Source of the DNA: Bacteroidia bacterium 43-41 | GTDB lineage: Bacteria > Bacteroidota > Bacteroidia > Bacteroidales > Dysgonomonadaceae | NCBI GenBank assembly: GCA_001898165.1 | Contig: MKTD01000069.1 | Location: 1-32,634 of the forward strand | Length of the DNA stretch: 32,634 bases | Direction: 5' to 3' | Notes under the pieces: model-generated | Told to the model about the DNA's origin: nothing | Databases searched by the model: none | Seen by the model: only the letters and a program-made list of their open reading frames with translations | Part shown: positions 23,879-31,997 of the stretch, piece after piece | Position numbering within the stretch: the stretch's first letter is position 1 | Layout of the letters: the number at the start of each line of letters is the position of its first letter | Position numbers and translations under genes: made by a program

Positions 23879-25327
23879 ATGAAACATTTATATAAATATC
23901 TATTATTCTTGTTACTGCCTTTCTTAGCGAACTGTAGCGATAACGAGAATTGGACCATTGTTGAAGATATTCAACAAGGAGTATATCTTAGCGGTTCGGC
24001 CACCGTTTATAGTGGAGAGGCTCCGGCATCGGCGTTAAAAGTGATACCTTTGGATGGAGACGTGAAAGAGTTGCCCGAATTGGTTGGAATTTATACCTGG
24101 CTAAAAGCAAGCGGTGATTTCAGTATTTCTATTGCTACCGATTTAAATCAGGTTACAAAATATGGTAATGGAGGCGAAGTTAAGAAAGCCAATAATATTT
24201 CGGTTTATACGCTTACTCAAGATGCCGCTCCTTTGAAAGTTGAAAAAGACGGGTTCTATTACGTAATCGTAAATACAGCTTTAAAGGAAATAAATGTGCT
24301 GCCTGTAAACTATGGTGTAATTGGAGCCGCAACACCACAGGGATGGAACGGTGAAACAGCATTGAACGCCCCTTCTTTCGACGATAGATTAACCATCACA
24401 TGGAAAGGCAAACTCAATATGACGCCCGGTGGTTATAAATTCAGACACGGCGGCGACTGGGGTAATTTTGTAAATATTGAAGGTGGAAAAACAGCCAGGA
24501 TCTTTACGGATTTAGGAAACTTCGGAACTTCGCAAGCACCTCTTATCAAGAATTCATTGAGCCAGGTAAGGCCCGGAGGCCCCGACTTTACTACCGAAGT
24601 GGGAGGCGAATTTGAGTTTACCGTCCAATACGACCTGCGTTCAAGAGCATTCAATGCTATGTTCGATATCATTGGCGAAGCAGTTGTTCCGCCCAAATAT
24701 CCCGAAAAGATGTATTTAGTGGGCGATGCAACCGCTTATGGCTGGGATGAGCCCGGAACAAAAGCAGCAGCAGAGATGCATAAACTGGCCGGAGGCGGTA
24801 ACAACATAGGTATTTATTGGAAAATTCTCCACCTGGAAGCTGGAAAAGGATTTAAAGTATCCAATGCGAAGTGGTCGGATCCAAACTTAGGTTTTGCAGA
24901 AGTGAAAGAATTTGACCCCAAAAGTGTTGAAGTAACAAACAGTGGAGGCAATATGTCTGTCGCTGCTTCGGGGATGTACACCGTTGTTTTGGATTTACGA
25001 AATAATACGACAAAACTATCTGTGGTGCCTGCCAAAGTTTACGGCATGGGAGATACGTTTGGCGGATGGGATAAGGATAAAGCTGCCAATCTGTTTGTGG
25101 AAGATAAAACAGCCAAAACCCTTACGTCACCGGCATTGGTGAAAGACGGCAACATAAGAATGTATGTATCTCACGCCTGGATACCCGATTGGTGGCACGC
25201 CGAATTTAATGTCTTCGGTACAACAATTGAGTATAGGAATGACGGAGACGATCAAGCAACTGTTCCTGGAACTGCCGGTCAGAAAGTTACATTACATTTC
25301 GATGACAACACAGGGTCCATTAAGTAA
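23879..25327 (+). CDS. SusE/SusF-family starch-binding outer-membrane lipoprotein
   Basis: 482-residue lipoprotein with a lipobox ending at C19 (FLANC). After the anchor come four similar beta-sandwich modules: about 33-143 (starts GVYLSGSATVYSG), 145-262 (VIGAATPQGW), 277-385 (LVGDATAYGW) and 387-482 (GMGDTFGGW). The repeated G-x-(A/G)-T/D-x-x-G-W opening and Trp/Tyr-rich surfaces fit SusE/SusF carbohydrate-binding modules. SusE of B. thetaiotaomicron has about 387 residues and SusF about 485, so this single gene matches SusF in length and module count; no second SusE-like gene is present. It should hold starch at the surface without catalysis. A terminator follows 16 bases after the stop. 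Confidence 0.85.
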   Translation: MKHLYKYLLFLLLPFLANCSDNENWTIVEDIQQGVYLSGSATVYSGEAPASALKVIPLDGDVKELPELVGIYTWLKASGDFSISIATDLNQVTKYGNGGEVKKANNISVYTLTQDAAPLKVEKDGFYYVIVNTALKEINVLPVNYGVIGAATPQGWNGETALNAPSFDDRLTITWKGKLNMTPGGYKFRHGGDWGNFVNIEGGKTARIFTDLGNFGTSQAPLIKNSLSQVRPGGPDFTTEVGGEFEFTVQYDLRSRAFNAMFDIIGEAVVPPKYPEKMYLVGDATAYGWDEPGTKAAAEMHKLAGGGNNIGIYWKILHLEAGKGFKVSNAKWSDPNLGFAEVKEFDPKSVEVTNSGGNMSVAASGMYTVVLDLRNNTTKLSVVPAKVYGMGDTFGGWDKDKAANLFVEDKTAKTLTSPALVKDGNIRMYVSHAWIPDWWHAEFNVFGTTIEYRNDGDDQATVPGTAGQKVTLHFDDNTGSIK

Positions 25328-25343
25328 CAAAAATTTAACTATC

Positions 25344-25384
25344 AAAAAGTCTGAAGCCCTCAAAACAGCTTCAGACTTTTTTTT
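25344..25384 (+). terminator. Intrinsic terminator between the SusE/F-like and SusA-like genes
   Basis: AAAAAGTCTGAAGC (25344-25357) pairs with GCTTCAGACTTTTT (25368-25381) across a 10-base loop, followed by an uninterrupted run of eight T (25377-25384). It ends only 13 bases before the next start codon. Confidence 0.85.
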
Positions 25385-25397
25385 CCTACTTCTTCCA

Positions 25398-27209
25398 ATG
25401 AAAAAAATAATCCTTTCCCTTCTTTTTCTCTTGGCCGTTACGCTGTTGAACGCGCAACAGGTAAACGTTGAACCCGCCTTCTGGTGGAGCGGTATGGAAG
25501 AGCCTGAACTGCAACTGATGATTTCGAGTACAAACATTGCATCGTACAAGGCAACCGTTACGGCAAAAGACGTATATCTGAAAGAAGCGGTTACGCTCGA
25601 AAGCCCCAACTATCAGATTTTGTATTTAGATATTTCGGAGAGCGCTCCGCAAAAGTTTGATATTGTTTTTACGGACGGAAAGAAGAAAATAACGTACAAC
25701 TACGAACTGAAACCACGCAATCCCAAACGAAGGGAGATGAAAAGTTTCGATTCGTCTGACGTGCTGTACCTGATTATGCCCGACCGGTTTGCCAACGGCA
25801 ATCCCGACAACGACCAGATCCCCATGCGGATGCCTTATAAGGTGGACCGCAACGACCCCAACGCCCGTCACGGAGGCGACTTGAAAGGTATTTCCGACCG
25901 ATTGGATTACCTGTCCGATCTGGGCATCACCGCTATCTGGCTCAATCCTGTACTGGAAAACGATATGGAAGGCGGATCTTACCACGGTTACGCCACCACC
26001 GATTACTACAAGGTTGACCCGCGGTTCGGGTCCAACGATGAGTACGTCAAGCTCATCAGTGATGCGCACGACAAAGGAATGAAAGTGGTGATGGATATGA
26101 TTTTCAATCACTGCGGGAGCGATCACCCCTGGATGAAAGATATACCATCGGCAGATTGGTTCAACAATTTGGGCGAATATGTGCAAACATCACACATGAA
26201 GGAGATGTACTTCGATAATTACGCCTCGGAATACGACAAAAAGAAAATGACGGACGGCTGGTTCGTCCCCACGATGCCCGATCTCAATCAGCGCAACCGT
26301 CATGTAGCGAAGTACCTGATCCAGAACAGTATCTGGTGGATAGAATATTCAGGTGTGGATGGAATCCGTCAGGATACCTATCCGTATGCCGATTACGATA
26401 TGATGATCGATTGGTGCAACGCGGTATATAAAGAATATCCGGAGTACAATATCGTGGGCGAAGCATGGTTGAATAACCCTATAGGAACAGCATTCTGGCA
26501 GAAAGACAGCAAGCTGAACAACCGCAAAAATACGAACCTCAAGTCGGTGATGGATTTCCGGTTTATGGGACTGTCCCACAGTGCCTTCTTTGAGGAAACC
26601 ACCGAGTGGAACGGAGGACTTCACGGCGTTTACGACCACATGACTTATGATTTTATATACCCCGATATCTATAATGTGCTGCGTTTCTTGGACAACCACG
26701 ATACCGACCGGTTCTTGAAAGAGTATCCTTCCGACCTCTCCGGATGGAAACAGGCGGTTACCTTCCTGCTCACTATGCCCGGTACTCCACAAATTTACTA
26801 CGGTACCGAGTTGCTGATGCACGGCAATAAAAGCCGTAGCGACGGCGATATCCGACTCGACGTACCCATCGATCAGTTTACCCGTGAAGGGCGGGACAAA
26901 ATCCAGAACGAAGCGTTCGATTATCTGAAGAAATTGCTCCATTGGCGGCAGGGGAACGGAGTGATCGCCCGCGGCGGTATGAAGCATTACGTGCTGCAGA
27001 AAGGAGTCTATGTCTATGAGCGTTATCTCGGAGACAAAAATATACTGGTATTTATGAACGGGACATCAAGCGATGTAGAAATAAACCTTGACCGTTATAA
27101 AGAGTCTATTAAAGGCAAATCGAGCGGGAAAGATGTGATTTCGGGAAGAACTGTTTCGTTTGGACAAACGTTGAAGTTAAGCCCGAAAGAGGTGCTTGTG
27201 TTGGAATAA
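25398..27209 (+). CDS. SusA-like GH13 neopullulanase/cyclomaltodextrinase
   Basis: 603 residues from the ATG at 25398; the longer open frame back to 25164 runs inside the preceding gene and the terminator, so it is rejected. Signal peptide 1-19 (ends LLNAQ) without a lipobox Cys, so periplasmic. An N-terminal beta domain (about 21-105, VEPAFWWSGMEEPELQLMI) resembles the cyclomaltodextrinase N domain. GH13 barrel: region I DMIFNH (233-238), nucleophile D326 in GIRQDTY, acid/base E355 in VGEAW, D435 in DNHDTDRF. A C-terminal beta domain covers about 520-603. SusA of B. thetaiotaomicron (617 residues) has this layout and cleaves maltodextrins and pullulan in the periplasm. Its expression depends on read-through of the terminator or an unseen promoter. 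Confidence 0.9.
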   Translation: MKKIILSLLFLLAVTLLNAQQVNVEPAFWWSGMEEPELQLMISSTNIASYKATVTAKDVYLKEAVTLESPNYQILYLDISESAPQKFDIVFTDGKKKITYNYELKPRNPKRREMKSFDSSDVLYLIMPDRFANGNPDNDQIPMRMPYKVDRNDPNARHGGDLKGISDRLDYLSDLGITAIWLNPVLENDMEGGSYHGYATTDYYKVDPRFGSNDEYVKLISDAHDKGMKVVMDMIFNHCGSDHPWMKDIPSADWFNNLGEYVQTSHMKEMYFDNYASEYDKKKMTDGWFVPTMPDLNQRNRHVAKYLIQNSIWWIEYSGVDGIRQDTYPYADYDMMIDWCNAVYKEYPEYNIVGEAWLNNPIGTAFWQKDSKLNNRKNTNLKSVMDFRFMGLSHSAFFEETTEWNGGLHGVYDHMTYDFIYPDIYNVLRFLDNHDTDRFLKEYPSDLSGWKQAVTFLLTMPGTPQIYYGTELLMHGNKSRSDGDIRLDVPIDQFTREGRDKIQNEAFDYLKKLLHWRQGNGVIARGGMKHYVLQKGVYVYERYLGDKNILVFMNGTSSDVEINLDRYKESIKGKSSGKDVISGRTVSFGQTLKLSPKEVLVLE

Positions 27210-27217
27210 CGGGACTC

Positions 27218-27353
27218 GTTTGCGACCCATCTTAGCTCGCGCCAACTAAAAGAGTAGAACTCGCTTCGCTCAAACAACTACTCTTTTTTACGTTTATCGC
27301 AAGCTATGAGTCCCCGTAAAATAGCTAAAATGTCTCTCGCATTAGTCGCAAAC
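27218..27353. repeat. MITE-like imperfect inverted repeat around a terminator
   Basis: Outer arms GTTTGCGAC (27218-27226) and GTCGCAAAC (27345-27353) are exact complements. Inside, CATCTTAGCT (27228-27237) pairs with AGCTAAAATG (27323-27332) at 9 of 10 positions. The core holds a T-tailed hairpin and the word ACTCGCTTCGCTCAAAC. The nested arrangement and 136-bp size suggest a small non-coding mobile or dispersed element. No target duplication is evident. Confidence 0.45.
27248..27289 (+). terminator. Intrinsic terminator after the SusA-like gene
   Basis: AAAAGAGTAG (27248-27257) pairs with CTACTCTTTT (27278-27287), loop of 20 bases, followed by T's to 27289. It forms the centre of the larger inverted repeat and probably also works on the opposite strand. 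Confidence 0.7.
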
Positions 27354-27407
27354 ACGACCTAAGGATACTTGCTAAAATTGAATAACTGACAATAAACCCA
27401 TATTACG

Positions 27408-29777
27408 ATGCAACTATTTTCAAAAACCTTTTACCTGTTCCTTCTCCTGCTTCTCGCCCTTGCCTGCGGGAAAGATCCGGTGATAACTCCGGAACCGGAA
27501 CCACCGGCAATAATTAAAGAGGGGTTTTCGTGGAACCCCGAAACGGCAGATGCGGATAAGGAGCTCACCATTTGGTTCAAAGCTGTTTCAACGTCACCAC
27601 TCTACAACTATACAGGCGATGTCTATATCCACACAGGCGTTATATCAGAAGGTGTGTGGCAATTTGTCCCCGCTGAATGGAACCAAAACCTGGACAAATG
27701 CAAAATGACTAAGGTGGCAGGCGAAAAATCTACCTGGAGCATCAAACTCTCCCCATCTGTCCGGCAATGGTTCAGTTCGGGAGAAACTCCCGTTACCAAA
27801 ATCGGTATCGTTATCCGCAGCGCCGATGGCACAAAGAAAGGAATTAACAATGATTTTTTTATCTCAGTTACCGATAGCAAGTATAAAGCATTCCAACCCG
27901 CCGCGGTAAAAACCGGGACTATGCCCGCAGGCTTACAGTACGGCATCAATACAGTGAACAACAATACCGTCACATTGGTGTTGTACGACAAGGATAAAAA
28001 CGATGCACGAAAGGATTTTGCCCATGTGGTGGGCGATTTCAACAACTGGACATTGAGTAACGACGAAAAATCGCAGATGTTTCGTGACGATGCCGCCGGA
28101 TGCTGGTGGATAACAGTCACCGGATTGGATGCAACAAAAGAATACGCTTTCCAGTATTATGTAGGCAAAACGGGCGAAGACCCCATCCGGATTGCAGATG
28201 CATACAGCCGAAAAATTCTTGACCCTTCAAACGATCCCTATATCTCCTCCTCCACCTACCCCGACAACAAAACTTATCCGGCAAAAGGGAACGGAATAGT
28301 TTCTGTTTTCAAAATCCAACCCGATACTTATAACTGGCAAGTTACAAACTTCAAAACTCCGGCAACCGATAACCTGGTTATTTACGAATTGTTGCTGAGA
28401 GATTTTACAGAACAGGGAAATATTAATGGAGCCATTCAGAAATTGGACTATTTGAAAGATCTCGGTGTAAATGCTATTGAACTGATGCCGGTACAGGAGT
28501 TCGACGGGAACGACAGCTGGGGCTATAATCCCGCATTCTATTTCGCCCTCGACAAGGCATACGGCACCGACCGGATGTATAAACAATTTATCGATGAGTG
28601 CCACAAACGCGGCATCGCCGTAATCTTCGACGTGGTGTATAATCACGCTACCGGAGCCAATCCCTTTGCCAAAATGTGGTGGGATGCCAAAAACAATAAA
28701 ACCGCTGCAAACAACCCTTACTTTAACGTGGATGCTCCCCACCCCTTCTCTGTTTTTCACGATTTCAACCACGATTCGCCACTGGTACGTGATTTTGTGA
28801 AACGCAACCTGGAGTTCTTACTGGAAGAGTACCATATCGACGGTTTCAGGTTCGATTTAAGTAAAGGTTTTACCCAGCAAAAGTCATCGGATGATGATGC
28901 TTTTAAGAAGTATGATGCCAAACGGATTTCTTATCTGAAGGAATACAATAATACTATAAAAGAGGTAAAGCCGGATGCTTACGTTATCCTGGAACATTTT
29001 GCCGACAATGCGGAAGAAACAGAATTGGGCAAGGCGGGAATGATGGTGTGGCGAAATATGAACTGGCAGTACGGGCAAACGGCAATGGGCTACCAAAAAG
29101 ACAACTCAGACTTGTCGGGAACCTATTACAGCACATCCCGTCCGGCAAACAGCCTGGTCAGCTATATGGAAAGTCACGACGAGGAACGTGCGGCATATAA
29201 ACAGACCCAGTGGGGAAACGGGATCCTTAAAACAAGCCTCGATGCACAGATGTCGCAATTAGCGACCAACGCCGCCTTCTTCTTCACCGTACCGGGACCA
29301 AAAATGGTGTGGCAGTTTGGAGAATTAGGATATAATTATTCAATTATGAGTGATCCATCCGGCGTTGTACACGATTATAACAACGATGAATACAAGACAT
29401 CAAAAAAGCCGGTGAAGTGGGAATATTACAATGTACCGCAACGTAAACAGTTGCACGACACCTACTCCCGGCTGATTGACCTGCGGTTTGAACATCCTGA
29501 ACTGTTCAACGCCACCGCCACCCTCGACTGGAAAGTGACACCCTCATTCTGGGAGAACGGCCGTTTTATCACGCTTTCGTCATTTGGAAACAGTAAACAA
29601 ATAGTTGTAGTTGGTAATTTCACCAACGCTGCCATCAACGCCACAACAACCTTTCCGAAAACCGGCACTTGGCATGACTATATAAACTCCGGGGAAAAGC
29701 TCAATGTCACGTCATCTACTATAGACATCAGCATTCCGGCGAATAGTTTCAAGATATATTCTACGTTTGTACCATAA
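27408..29777 (+). CDS. Surface GH13 alpha-amylase-family lipoprotein
   Basis: 789 residues; lipoprotein signal with Cys20 (LLALAC) and a Pro/Glu-rich tether (PEPEPP). Then an Ig-like domain (about 40-155), a CBM48-like domain (about 190-275, HVVGDFNNW and AFQYYV), and a GH13 barrel with region I DVVYNH (408-413), nucleophile D483 in GFRFDLS, acid/base E529 in VILEH, D591 in ESHDEER, and a C-terminal beta domain. By position and lipidation it likely does the job of SusG, cutting starch at the surface, but domain order differs from SusG (no inserted CBM58-type module seen). Alpha-amylase or pullulanase-like specificity cannot be told apart. A weak -7 element TAAAATTG (27373-27380) suggests its own promoter, since a terminator lies upstream. 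Confidence 0.88.
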   Translation: MQLFSKTFYLFLLLLLALACGKDPVITPEPEPPAIIKEGFSWNPETADADKELTIWFKAVSTSPLYNYTGDVYIHTGVISEGVWQFVPAEWNQNLDKCKMTKVAGEKSTWSIKLSPSVRQWFSSGETPVTKIGIVIRSADGTKKGINNDFFISVTDSKYKAFQPAAVKTGTMPAGLQYGINTVNNNTVTLVLYDKDKNDARKDFAHVVGDFNNWTLSNDEKSQMFRDDAAGCWWITVTGLDATKEYAFQYYVGKTGEDPIRIADAYSRKILDPSNDPYISSSTYPDNKTYPAKGNGIVSVFKIQPDTYNWQVTNFKTPATDNLVIYELLLRDFTEQGNINGAIQKLDYLKDLGVNAIELMPVQEFDGNDSWGYNPAFYFALDKAYGTDRMYKQFIDECHKRGIAVIFDVVYNHATGANPFAKMWWDAKNNKTAANNPYFNVDAPHPFSVFHDFNHDSPLVRDFVKRNLEFLLEEYHIDGFRFDLSKGFTQQKSSDDDAFKKYDAKRISYLKEYNNTIKEVKPDAYVILEHFADNAEETELGKAGMMVWRNMNWQYGQTAMGYQKDNSDLSGTYYSTSRPANSLVSYMESHDEERAAYKQTQWGNGILKTSLDAQMSQLATNAAFFFTVPGPKMVWQFGELGYNYSIMSDPSGVVHDYNNDEYKTSKKPVKWEYYNVPQRKQLHDTYSRLIDLRFEHPELFNATATLDWKVTPSFWENGRFITLSSFGNSKQIVVVGNFTNAAINATTTFPKTGTWHDYINSGEKLNVTSSTIDISIPANSFKIYSTFVP

Positions 29778-29803
29778 AACCTTTCGCTAAACAGAAATTT
29801 TGC

Positions 29804-29846
29804 AAAAGCGCATTGCGGCTCAAAACCGCGATGCGCTTTCTTGTTC
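29804..29846 (+). terminator. Terminator of the GH13 lipoprotein gene
   Basis: A 14-bp stem AAAGCGCATTGCGG (29805-29818) / CCGCGATGCGCTTT (29826-29839) with one T-G pair and a 7-base loop, then a T-rich but broken tail TTTCTTGTTCT. A strong hairpin 27 bases after the stop codon; it closes the hydrolase part of the locus. Confidence 0.75.
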
Positions 29847-29918
29847 TCCTCCGTAAATAGTTGTTAGCCCGGAAGTAAATTTTCTCATCCTGTTCGCTAA
29901 AAATACAAGCTAATATGC

Positions 29919-29926
29919 TATCTTTG
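29919..29926 (+). promoter_or_regulatory. -7 element of the SusR-like gene
   Basis: TATCTTTG is a full TAnnTTTG match. It implies a start near 29933 and an unusually long leader of about 155 bases. No good -33 box. It indicates the regulator is transcribed apart from the hydrolases. Confidence 0.5.
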
Positions 29927-30087
29927 TGAACGTCAAGGGCGCAGGATTTTCCCATAAATTGTAGGAATTAAATTAATAATAGGAAACTGGCGTCTGTTAA
30001 TTAATGACAAAGGTAATAGAGGTAGGCTAAAGTCCATGCACGATTCACATTTCGTCTAATTTCCTGATTAACAAAATTCAGTCTCCT

Positions 30088-31740
30088 ATGCAAAAACTTA
30101 TTTATTTTATATTCCTCACCTATCCGTTTCTCTCCTTTTATGCTCAAACAGATAGTACAGAATCTTTGTTGAAAGAACTTGACTCGGTTGTAGCTGATCA
30201 TAACTTATATTCTGCTGAAAAAGAGAAACGGATAGAGAGATTAAAAAACTTATTAAGTTATACCTCTTCAAATGATTTGCAATATGGAATTTATGAAAAC
30301 TTATTTTATGAATACAGTTCTTATAATTCCGACTCTGCATTGTTATATGCCAATAAAAATATTTTGATCGCCGGAAAAACGGGACAAGAAGATAGAATTA
30401 TAAAATCAAATCTTCATCTGGCTTCCATATTGGGAATCTTAGGGATGTATAAAGAGTCATTGGATATAATCAATCAAATCGATATCAAAAAACACCCCTC
30501 ATTAAAAGGTTACTACTTTCATATATATCGAATCGTTTACGGCTCAATGGCCGATTATAGTGTCCCAAATCTTCGTATAAGTTATTATAATGATCTGGCC
30601 GACTCATATCGAGACTCCCTGTTATCTGTACATAAGCCTATGACAAGTGACTACGTAACAGTTAAATCAGATCAACTAATCGTTAATGGACTATATGATC
30701 ATGCCCTGGAATTACTGCTATCCTATTACCCGAAAGTCACGGATGATCTCCATGAAAGAGCAATTATGGCCTATAGCATATCCAAGGCATATTCAGGAAA
30801 AAAGGAGACAGGGCTTGAAAAGTATTGGTTGGCTGTTTCTGCAATCAACGATATTAAAACAGCTACAAAAGAATATATCTCATTGCGCGACCTGGCCGTT
30901 CTGTTGTATGAAGAAGGAGATATCAACAGATCTTACAGGTACATGAAGCGTTCCCTCGAAGATGCTTTGTTTTGTAATGCCCGGCTACGTACTCTAGAAA
31001 TTTCGAATATGATGCCGATAATCGACAAAGCATACCAGCATGAAGTAGAGTCACGACAAAAGACGATGTTGATTTCGCTGCTAAGTATTTGCGGGCTATC
31101 GATACTACTCATAATCGCCGTATCATATATCTATCTGCAAATGAGAAGAATATCCACTGCAAGAGCAGAGCTCGCCGATGCAAATTTACAATTAAAAGAA
31201 TTAAACAGTGAACTGACAATTATAAATACCAAACTGAAATATACAAATGAAGCTCTACATGAAACCAATATAATAAAAGAAAAATTCATCGGCCATTACA
31301 TGGCTCAATGCTTCGTTTACTTAAATAAAATTGATGAATATCGCCGACAATTGAACAGATTGGCCATCAGTGGTAAAGTTAATGAGATTTTTGCAACAAT
31401 TAAATCCACAAAATTCATTGAGAAAGAATTAAAAGAGTTTTACAATGAGTTCGATCACACATTCTTACAGTTATTTCCCACATTTATAGAAGAGATGGGA
31501 GATTTAATGACAGATAACGATGAACTCCAATTAAAACACAATGAAATATTAAATACAGGATTGCGCGTATTCGCCCTCATAAGGCTGGGCATCAAGGACA
31601 ATGAAAAAATATCTTTCTTCCTTCGTTACTCTTTATCTACAATATATAATTGTAAAACAAAATTCAGGAACAAAGCGAAGGGAGTGCGTGAAGAGTTTGA
31701 AAACGACGTAATGAAAATTGGCACAAAACATAAACAATAG
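30088..31740 (+). CDS. SusR-like membrane-spanning regulator (DUF6377 type)
   Basis: 550 residues. Signal peptide or N-terminal helix (1-20, ends FYAQ), a helical TPR-like periplasmic half (about 22-325), one strong membrane helix (327-350), a coiled coil (352-400) and a cytoplasmic domain whose end, LGIKDNEKISFFLRYSLSTIYNCKTKFRNKA, split here as IKDNEKISFFLRYS and LSTIYNCKTKFRNKA, looks like a helix-turn-helix. Length and layout equal those of SusR of B. thetaiotaomicron, which activates sus genes on maltose. There is no histidine kinase or receiver domain, so it is not a hybrid two-component protein. Base composition is more AT-rich than the flanking hydrolase genes. Its target may be the starch locus upstream; regulation of the downstream GH-D-like gene is the alternative. 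Confidence 0.78.
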   Translation: MQKLIYFIFLTYPFLSFYAQTDSTESLLKELDSVVADHNLYSAEKEKRIERLKNLLSYTSSNDLQYGIYENLFYEYSSYNSDSALLYANKNILIAGKTGQEDRIIKSNLHLASILGILGMYKESLDIINQIDIKKHPSLKGYYFHIYRIVYGSMADYSVPNLRISYYNDLADSYRDSLLSVHKPMTSDYVTVKSDQLIVNGLYDHALELLLSYYPKVTDDLHERAIMAYSISKAYSGKKETGLEKYWLAVSAINDIKTATKEYISLRDLAVLLYEEGDINRSYRYMKRSLEDALFCNARLRTLEISNMMPIIDKAYQHEVESRQKTMLISLLSICGLSILLIIAVSYIYLQMRRISTARAELADANLQLKELNSELTIINTKLKYTNEALHETNIIKEKFIGHYMAQCFVYLNKIDEYRRQLNRLAISGKVNEIFATIKSTKFIEKELKEFYNEFDHTFLQLFPTFIEEMGDLMTDNDELQLKHNEILNTGLRVFALIRLGIKDNEKISFFLRYSLSTIYNCKTKFRNKAKGVREEFENDVMKIGTKHKQ

Positions 31741-31772
31741 AAAAAGTTAACACTTCCGTATCCATCTCTCCC

Positions 31773-31813
31773 CATAAAATCCATTTTTATGAGAAGGGAT
31801 TTCTTTTTTTTTT
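31773..31813 (+). terminator. Probable terminator of the SusR-like gene
   Basis: Two alternative stems can form, CATAAAA/TTTTATG (31773-31779 with 31785-31791) or AAATCC/GGATTT (31777-31782 with 31797-31802); the second runs straight into CTTTTTTTTTT ending at 31813. Weak stem but a strong T run. Confidence 0.5.
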
Positions 31814-31967
31814 AAGACATACCACGCAAAAAGTTATCAATACCACTACTTTTCACCAAAGAATCAAAAGACATCATCTATCTGGTAATCTGAATTTTAT
31901 ATAAAATATTCGGACTCTGATAACTACTTTATGTTTCCAACAATAACACTTGCCCTTAATTGGAAAC

Positions 31968-31975
31968 TATTTTTG
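31968..31975 (+). promoter_or_regulatory. -7 element of the GH-D-like gene
   Basis: TATTTTTG, full match to TAnnTTTG, 22 bases before the preferred ATG at 31998. It argues for that start over the in-frame ATG at 31950, which lies upstream of the predicted transcription start. The rest of 31814-31967 shows nothing recognisable. Confidence 0.5.
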
Positions 31976-31997
31976 TGAAAACCATTTAAAAAAACTT

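Larger units (their letters stand above)
29778..30087. other. 310-bp intergenic region before the SusR-like gene
   Basis: Contains the terminator of the amylase gene (29804-29846) and a likely promoter at 29919-29926. The remaining 160 bases up to the start codon at 30088 are AT-rich leader with TTAATTAA-type words and no convincing open frame, hairpin or operator that I can see. Confidence 0.6.

Noticed and set aside
25164-25397. Upstream extension of the SusA-like gene
   Set aside because: The added 78 residues are out of frame within the SusE/F-like gene and cross a terminator; the ATG at 25398 gives a proper signal peptide.
26349-26987. 212-residue open frame on the minus strand
   Set aside because: It is antisense to the catalytic part of the SusA-like amylase and shows no family motif.
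27095-27277. Minus-strand open frame beginning MFERSEF
   Set aside because: It overlaps the amylase end and the terminator hairpin; this start is a false-gene sequence linked to an intergenic repeat.
27211-27314. GGGACTC / GAGTCCC pairing (27211-27217 with 27308-27314)
   Set aside because: It crosses the pairing of the GTTTGCGAC arms and so cannot be part of the same nested structure; probably chance.
30088-31740. Hybrid two-component (HTCS) regulator
   Set aside because: Only 550 residues, with no histidine kinase H-box, receiver domain or beta-propeller repeats; the layout fits SusR instead.
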